Source: an uncultured Acetatifactor sp.
Lineage (GTDB): Bacteria > Bacillota > Clostridia > Lachnospirales > Lachnospiraceae
Length of the DNA stretch: 10,563 bases
Direction: 5' to 3'
NCBI GenBank assembly: GCA_910586435.1
Contig: CAJUGT010000132.1
Location: 1-10,563, forward strand
Shown: positions 6,804 through 10,563 of the stretch, in pieces
How positions within the stretch are numbered: the first letter of the stretch is position 1
Layout of the letters: each line of letters opens with the position of its first letter
The notes under the pieces: model-generated
Seen by the model: only the letters and a program-made list of their open reading frames with translations
The model's database searches: none
What the model was told of the DNA's origin: nothing
Position numbers and translations under genes: made by a program

Positions 6804-6970
6804 GCAGGAGAGATACCGGGAACAACTCAGGCGGGCAAAGAGCAATATATAACCAGAAATTAGCAATACCTAAAGAGATTTTTTAGAGTGCGGATGGTAT
6901 GATAAAAATGGAGTAAATTTCATCTGTTGATTGTCCGCCTGTGCCATAGGGATGGTTTTGTGTGGCGAGC

Positions 6971-7010
6971 GGGAGGGTTTTCAGACGCAGTGGCGGATGA
7001 AAACCCTTCC
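6971..7010 (+). terminator. Long hairpin after the HD gene, possible terminator without T-run
   Basis: GGGAGGGTTTTC (6971-6982) pairs with GAAAACCCTTCC (6999-7010) over 12 positions with one G-T pair, around a 16-base loop. It is followed by TTAATAGGGG, so the T-run of an intrinsic terminator is missing. It may end the GH43-HD transcript inefficiently or be a structural part of the following leader. The stretch 6804-6970 shows no gene and no convincing promoter. Confidence 0.35.
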
Positions 7011-7033
7011 TTAATAGGGGCACAAGTTTCTGC

Positions 7034-7114
7034 TTAAAAACAGTTCCGAAACGAAGGCACCCGGAATGAAATTTAAAAACAGTCTCGAAACGCAGGTGCC
7101 CAGGTCAGGGCACC
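7034..7114 (+). promoter_or_regulatory. 29-bp direct repeat with alternative hairpins before the GH98 leader
   Basis: Two copies of a 29-base unit beginning TTAAAAACAG lie at 7034-7062 and 7073-7101, matching at 24 of 29 positions. GGTGCC (7095-7100) in the second copy can pair with GGCACC (7056-7061) in the first. It can instead pair, one base longer, with GGGCACC (7108-7114) just downstream (GGTGCCC-AGGTCA-GGGCACC). The two pairings exclude each other, the arrangement expected of an RNA switch. GTCTC (7082-7086) can also pair with GAGAC (7123-7127) to enclose the second form. Confidence 0.5.
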
Positions 7115-7179
7115 GTATTGAAGAGACCGGAACAAGTTCCCGCAAGCGGGACAAATCGCCGTAAATGGCGATTGGAATC

Positions 7180-7368
7180 GTCCAGCTAAGAAACGTCAAT
7201 CTATTTATTAAAAAATTTAGCTGGACAGGTGAGGTTGTGAAGGTACACGAGAGCAAATTTCATGAGACACTACTTAGTGTCTCTGGGTACTTCCGAATAA
7301 AATTTGTCTCTCCTGTGTGCGCCGAAGGAACCGCACCCTTTAGTGCCGTCTGGCAGCGACTTAAAATA
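7180..7368 (+). repeat. Leader module B1
   Basis: This is the first of two tandem B modules. The opening stem is 7180-7189/7217-7226. Its variable arm contains an extra perfect 8-bp hairpin, GAGACACT-ACTT-AGTGTCTC (7264-7283), which B2 lacks. It ends in AAAATAG, where B2 begins at once with GTCCAG. B1 therefore has no ribosome binding site, which looks like a tandem duplication joined at AAAATAG. Confidence 0.85.
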
Positions 7369-7541
7369 GTCCAGCTAAGAAACGTCAATCTATTTATTAA
7401 AAAAATTTAGCTGGACAGGTGAGGTTGTGAAGGCGCACGAGAGCAAATTTCATGAGATTACTTCCGAATGAAATTTGTCTCTCCTGTGTGTGCGCCGAAG
7501 GAACCGCACCCTTTAGTGCCGTCGCGCAGCGACTTAAAATA
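7369..7541 (+). repeat. Leader module B2
   Basis: This is the second tandem B module, almost identical to B1 over most of its length. The opening stem is 7369-7378/7407-7416. Its variable arm is a long hairpin: GGCGCAC/GTGCGCC (7432-7438/7490-7496), GAGAG/CTCTC and a perfect 10-bp CAAATTTCAT/ATGAAATTTG (7444-7453/7468-7477). It runs directly into AGGAGG. Confidence 0.85.
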
Positions 7542-7552
7542 GGAGGTATGTT

Positions 7553-10075
7553 TTGGGGATGGAAAATCATGTGAGAAAAGTTATGTGTGTCTGCGGCATG
7601 GCCTGTTTGCTGATGCTTACGTCCTGCGGCAGGGGGGAGGATGCGGCGATTGGGACGGGAGACGGGAGTTCTCCGGACACTGGAACCACGCAGGAGAGAA
7701 CTGAGAATCCGGGGGAGGCATCCGACGGAACCCAGAGTTCAGGGGAATCTCAGAATCCGGGGGAGGCATCCGACGGAGCCCAGAGTTCAGGGGAATCTCA
7801 GAATCCGGGGGAGGCATCCAGCGAAGGCAATGAACAGAACTCATCAGAAGAAGGCAGCGGCGGACAGGGAACCAATCGGGAAGATAAGGATACATCCACT
7901 TTACGGCGGCCCATATCACCCGAACAGCCCATGTGGATTGTTCACATTGACACATGGAATTACGCAGATCCTCAGAAAATCATTGATTTGATTCCAGAGG
8001 ACATTCTTCCTTATGTGGTGTTTAATATTTCCCTGTCCATTTCATGGGACAGTGAAAATCATGAATGGCTGATGGTACATGACGGTTATGAAACGGCAAA
8101 GTCATGGCTCAGGACATGCGCCGAGAACAACGTGTGGGCAATGATTCAGCAGTCAAGCGGGGGACAGAGCCATTTCCCGGACTATGATGCCTCCACGGAT
8201 TATGAGGATACCATATATGCCGAGTTTTACAGAGATTATCCGAATTTTATAGGATATAATTACTGTGAGCAGTTTTGGGGATTTGAATCGGCAGATTTTC
8301 CGATTACTCCCGAGGAGCGTTATGAGCATTTCGCAAAGCTCCTGGAACTGGGAGATAAGTACGGCGGTTATCTTGTGGTCAGCTGGTGCGGCAATCAGTG
8401 GAGTCCCGGTATCAATCCCATGGCAATGACGAAAAAAGTACCTGCCTTTGCGGATGCCTGCGGAAAATACTCCAGCAATTATATTCTCTGTGAAAAATAT
8501 ACTCAGACAAGCTATCTGTTTGATATGGAAAGCCTTGTGCTGGGGACATGGCTTTCCGGGTATTGTGGGAATTTCGGTGTCCGCTACGATGAGTCAGGCT
8601 GGACGGATTCAGAAGGAGACAAGCAGGAGGAATATAGGCTTTCCACTTCGCTGGCAGTGAATTTTGAGCGCTTTGCTCTAAACGGTATGACCGTGGTGGA
8701 CGGACCAGAGTTGATATGGGTGTCGGATTTCAGAGAGCTGCCCCTGAGTGTAGGAGAAGACGGCTATGCCCAGCGGGGGTGGGAGAGGCTTCCGGAATTT
8801 GACAATGTTGCGGTGGATATGTTCCGCAAGGTGCTGGACGGAACCATAAGGATTCCCGATAGGGAGGAAGTAATCAACCGGACAAGACTTGTGATTATCA
8901 ACGATGTGCAATTTGGCAGTGACGATGAGCAATATAGCACGCCGGCTACTTTGTTTGAAGGATTGTACCGTATGGAAGAGGACGGCAATCTGAGGGATAA
9001 CCATTCCTTCTACAAAAGTACAGGGCGCTACCCCTCCATTCCGGTAGTATATGAGCTGCGGGATGATCTGGCCAAATCCTTTGAGATACAAATAAATCAA
9101 TCGGACCTGGTGCCCCAGTGGCCGCCGGCTGAAAACGGATGGCATAATGTGAAGACGAAACAGGAGGTATATAACCGGCTGTTTCCGCAAGAATATACGG
9201 GTGACTGTTATGCGGGCCGATTGGAAAATACATGGGTTACATATAATCCCTACAAAACGGAAACCGTGGCCCGGGGAGAATTGGGCTGTCAGTATAATAC
9301 CTGTGAAAAAATCGGACTTTCCTATACCAGATATGCGTCGGGTATTATTAGAGAATATTCTGATCACATAGACTTTTATCTGAACAATTTTGATGAAAAA
9401 GATGGGGCGCTGAAGGAAAATATCATAACGATATATGGAAGCACCCAGGAGCCCACATTTACTTATCAGGACAGAGGAGAGAGACAGACCGCAAGCGAGA
9501 TTACTTCTGACTGGAGGGACGGTGTCTTTACCCTGACCATCAGACAGAATGGCCCTGTGGATTTGACCATTCAATGCTCCGGAACGGCAAAGGAGCGGCT
9601 TACGGACTATCAGAGCGCTGTCATAACTCCGCCGGAGGCGCCTGCTTTTTACAGCGGTCCCCGCCAATATGAGGCTGAACTTTTTGACACCATGAATGTG
9701 GAGGAAAATGTAAAGAACGGCTGCCGCACGGGTGTGACACATTTTCAGGGGCAGGGCTATCTGAAGTTCGGAACAAAAGCTGCGGCTGCGGTGAGAGATA
9801 CAGTCAATGCACCCAAGGAAGGTGTGTTCCTTCTGAAACTCCGATATGCTGTGTTGAAGGATACAGATGCCATCGACCTTTATGTCAATGGAGAAAAGGC
9901 AGCGGATCTTTCATTGAAAGGCACCCCTTCTTATAGTGATTGGGCGATTTGTGAGCAGGAAATTACCTTAAAAGAAGGGCAGAATGTGATTGAACTAAAG
10001 GCTGCCGCAGAGTTGGAAAGCTCTCTCTATCTGGATAATTTTGTACTGGAAGGGGACTTTGGAGATGGCAGGTAA
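7553..10075 (+). CDS. GH98 endo-beta-galactosidase-like lipoprotein with C-terminal CBM-like domain
   Basis: This 840-residue surface lipoprotein has a basic N-terminus, a hydrophobic segment and the lipobox LTSC (acylated Cys25). Residues ~26-117 are a Gly/Ser/Glu-rich spacer containing a 16-residue repeat (NPGEASDG-T/A-QSSGESQ). From 'RPISPEQPMWIVHIDTWNYAD' (119) to about residue 500 it matches the GH98 catalytic module, with 'SSGGQSHFPDYDAS', 'NYCEQFWGFE' and 'GPELIW'. Glu239 and Glu386 are likely catalytic residues by analogy with characterised GH98 enzymes, which cleave blood-group A/B-type glycans internally. Residues ~500-690 fit the GH98 C-terminal module. Residues ~704-833 ('YEAELF' to 'LYLDNFVLE') resemble a CBM6/35 domain. 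TTG 7553 is six bases after AGGAGG; ATG 7559 is the alternative. Blood-group specificity is inference, and other LacNAc-type substrates are possible. Confidence 0.9.
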   Translation: MGMENHVRKVMCVCGMACLLMLTSCGRGEDAAIGTGDGSSPDTGTTQERTENPGEASDGTQSSGESQNPGEASDGAQSSGESQNPGEASSEGNEQNSSEEGSGGQGTNREDKDTSTLRRPISPEQPMWIVHIDTWNYADPQKIIDLIPEDILPYVVFNISLSISWDSENHEWLMVHDGYETAKSWLRTCAENNVWAMIQQSSGGQSHFPDYDASTDYEDTIYAEFYRDYPNFIGYNYCEQFWGFESADFPITPEERYEHFAKLLELGDKYGGYLVVSWCGNQWSPGINPMAMTKKVPAFADACGKYSSNYILCEKYTQTSYLFDMESLVLGTWLSGYCGNFGVRYDESGWTDSEGDKQEEYRLSTSLAVNFERFALNGMTVVDGPELIWVSDFRELPLSVGEDGYAQRGWERLPEFDNVAVDMFRKVLDGTIRIPDREEVINRTRLVIINDVQFGSDDEQYSTPATLFEGLYRMEEDGNLRDNHSFYKSTGRYPSIPVVYELRDDLAKSFEIQINQSDLVPQWPPAENGWHNVKTKQEVYNRLFPQEYTGDCYAGRLENTWVTYNPYKTETVARGELGCQYNTCEKIGLSYTRYASGIIREYSDHIDFYLNNFDEKDGALKENIITIYGSTQEPTFTYQDRGERQTASEITSDWRDGVFTLTIRQNGPVDLTIQCSGTAKERLTDYQSAVITPPEAPAFYSGPRQYEAELFDTMNVEENVKNGCRTGVTHFQGQGYLKFGTKAAAAVRDTVNAPKEGVFLLKLRYAVLKDTDAIDLYVNGEKAADLSLKGTPSYSDWAICEQEITLKEGQNVIELKAAAELESSLYLDNFVLEGDFGDGR
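7705..7819 (+). repeat. 48-bp in-frame tandem repeat, 2.4 copies, in the lipoprotein spacer
   Basis: The unit lies at 7705-7752 and 7753-7800, with a 19-base partial third copy at 7801-7819. The two full copies differ at one base (GGAACCC against GGAGCCC). Since 48 is a multiple of three, gain or loss of units would lengthen or shorten the spacer by 16 residues without breaking the frame. Confidence 0.9.
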
Positions 10076-10076
10076 G

Positions 10077-10134
10077 GCTTGGGAAGGGAGCAGTGAAACA
10101 ATAATAAATCCGGCTGAATAACCCTTACCCAAGC
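10077..10134 (+). other. Intercistronic inverted repeat after GH98
   Basis: GCTTGGG-AAGGG (10077-10088) pairs with CCCTT-A-CCCAAGC (10122-10134) as 7 plus 5 bp around a one-base bulge. The loop is 33 bases and no T-run follows. It starts two bases after the GH98 stop, so it could attenuate or stabilise the mRNA end between the two genes. It is not a convincing intrinsic terminator. Confidence 0.4.
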
Positions 10135-10150
10135 AGGAGCGCTGAAATGC

Positions 10151-10299
10151 AGAGACCGGAACAAGTTCCCGCAAGCGGGACAAATCGCCATAAATGGCGA
10201 TTGGAATAGTCCAGCTAAGAAATGTTTAGCTGGACAGGTGGGGGGTGCGAAGGTACCACACCCTTTAGTGCTGCCTGGCAGCGACTTAAAATTAGGAGG
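10151..10299 (+). promoter_or_regulatory. Structured leader, second occurrence (modules A-B3)
   Basis: The A module matches 7122-7179 with very few changes. The AATCGCC/GGCGATT stem (10183-10189/10196-10202) is intact and its loop varies by one base. The B module keeps the GTCCAGCTAA/TTAGCTGGAC stem (10209-10218/10226-10235) but has lost about 20 bases of its loop, and it lacks the long variable hairpin entirely. The CCCTTTAGTG block, a TGC-TGCCTG-GCA hairpin and GCGACTTAAAAT are kept. AGGAGG (10294-10299) follows, seven bases before the next start codon. Confidence 0.7.
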
Positions 10300-10306
10300 C
10301 AACAAG

Positions 10307-10563
10307 ATGCAGACGAAGGAAACAGTAAGATGTGAAGAAGGGCCAAAGGCCCCCAAGGACCCACAGAAGAAACGAAATGGTTTTTATATCATGAGGGAGA
10401 AGGAGATTGCAGGATCCATACAGCCGGACGGCAGAGGAATTCAGTTCTTACATATGGACGGTGAGAGGATTTTAAGCAGTGCCCGTATTGTGGGCAATGT
10501 TACGGATGAAAGTATGCTGGAACTGTTAAAGACAACGGCGGGTTTTCGCAGGCTGGTGCATAG
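10307..10563 (+). CDS. N-terminal part of an unrecognised protein (partial)
   Basis: ATG 10307 has AGGAGG at 10294-10299, and the frame stays open to the window edge, giving 85 residues. The first ~25 are charged and Pro/Lys-rich (KAPKDPQKKRNG) with no signal peptide or membrane segment, so the product is probably cytoplasmic. From 'FYIMREKEIAGSIQPDGRGIQFLHMDGERIL' onward it looks like a folded alpha/beta domain. I do not recognise the family. It carries the same type of structured leader as the GH98 gene and lies about 230 bases downstream of it, so the two may be controlled by one signal. The TAG at the last three bases is out of frame. Confidence 0.75.
   Translation, partial: MQTKETVRCEEGPKAPKDPQKKRNGFYIMREKEIAGSIQPDGRGIQFLHMDGERILSSARIVGNVTDESMLELLKTTAGFRRLVH

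Larger units (their letters stand above)
7122..7546 (+). promoter_or_regulatory. Structured leader, first occurrence (modules A-B1-B2), upstream of GH98
   Basis: This is a hairpin-rich sequence whose modules recur at 10151-10299 before another gene. Module A (7122-7179) holds a CCCG/CGGG hairpin in GTTCCCGCAAGCGGGAC and a 7-bp stem AATCGCC/GGCGATT (7154-7160/7167-7173). Each B module opens with a 10-bp stem GTCCAGCTAA/TTAGCTGGAC. A long variable hairpin follows, then a conserved block with the GCAC-CCTTTA-GTGC hairpin, a small TGCC/GGCA-type hairpin and GCGACTTAAAAT. The leader ends in the AGGAGG (7541-7546) of the GH98 gene. The preserved arms with variable loops point to RNA structure rather than DNA sites. 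It matches no riboswitch class that I can recall, including T-box, cobalamin, SAM, c-di-GMP and ZTP types. Confidence 0.7.

Noticed and set aside
7122..7546. T-box, CRISPR or self-cleaving ribozyme as an explanation of the repeated leader
   Set aside because: No T-box AGGGTGG-type sequence, no regular repeat-spacer pattern and no hammerhead CUGANGA/GAAA core were found.
8678..9742. 354-codon minus-strand ORF
   Set aside because: It is antisense to the clear GH98 coding sequence and its composition is that of a shadow frame.

Overview
The window looks like a chromosomal segment of a gut Firmicute, most likely a Lachnospiraceae-type Clostridium. The evidence is strong AGGAGG-type ribosome binding sites, moderate GC, a FliD-like gene pair of a kind I associate with that group, a remnant of a short clostridial-type alanyl-tRNA synthetase, and carbohydrate-active enzymes (GH43 and GH98) suited to plant or host glycans. 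Species assignment is inference from protein character only.

Layout. Bases 1-1265 hold the end of an unrecognised charged coiled-coil protein and a protein with a FliD-C-like core. Bases 1329-1904 encode a small membrane methyltransferase of the isoprenylcysteine carboxyl methyltransferase-like type. On the minus strand, 2531-1953 encodes a DUF2625 protein whose start overlaps the end of a 54-codon orphan reading frame, with a candidate promoter just upstream. Bases 2743-2928 form a MITE-like element with 18-bp terminal inverted repeats, an imperfect 8-bp flanking duplication and internal hairpins. Bases 3111-4073 encode an HSL-family alpha/beta hydrolase. It is followed by an internally deleted alanyl-tRNA synthetase relic (4075-4308) and a clear intrinsic terminator. 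Bases 4364-4605 are a leader with a candidate promoter, an operator-like dyad and a 23-bp tandem repeat.

The right half is glycan-related. It contains a cytoplasmic GH43 enzyme (4606-6003), an HD-domain phosphohydrolase (6099-6803), a large lipoprotein GH98 endo-beta-galactosidase-like enzyme with a C-terminal carbohydrate-binding-like domain (7553-10075), and the start of an unrecognised gene (10307 to the window end).

The most striking feature is a repeated, hairpin-rich leader sequence. It lies directly before the ribosome binding sites of both the GH98 gene and the last gene. The first occurrence (7122-7546) has one A module and two tandem B modules. The second (10151-10299) has one A and one shortened B. 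Helix arms are conserved while loops and whole hairpins vary, which suggests a structured RNA. It is preceded by a direct repeat that could form mutually exclusive pairings. I could not assign it to a known riboswitch or ribozyme class, and it is the best candidate here for something undescribed.
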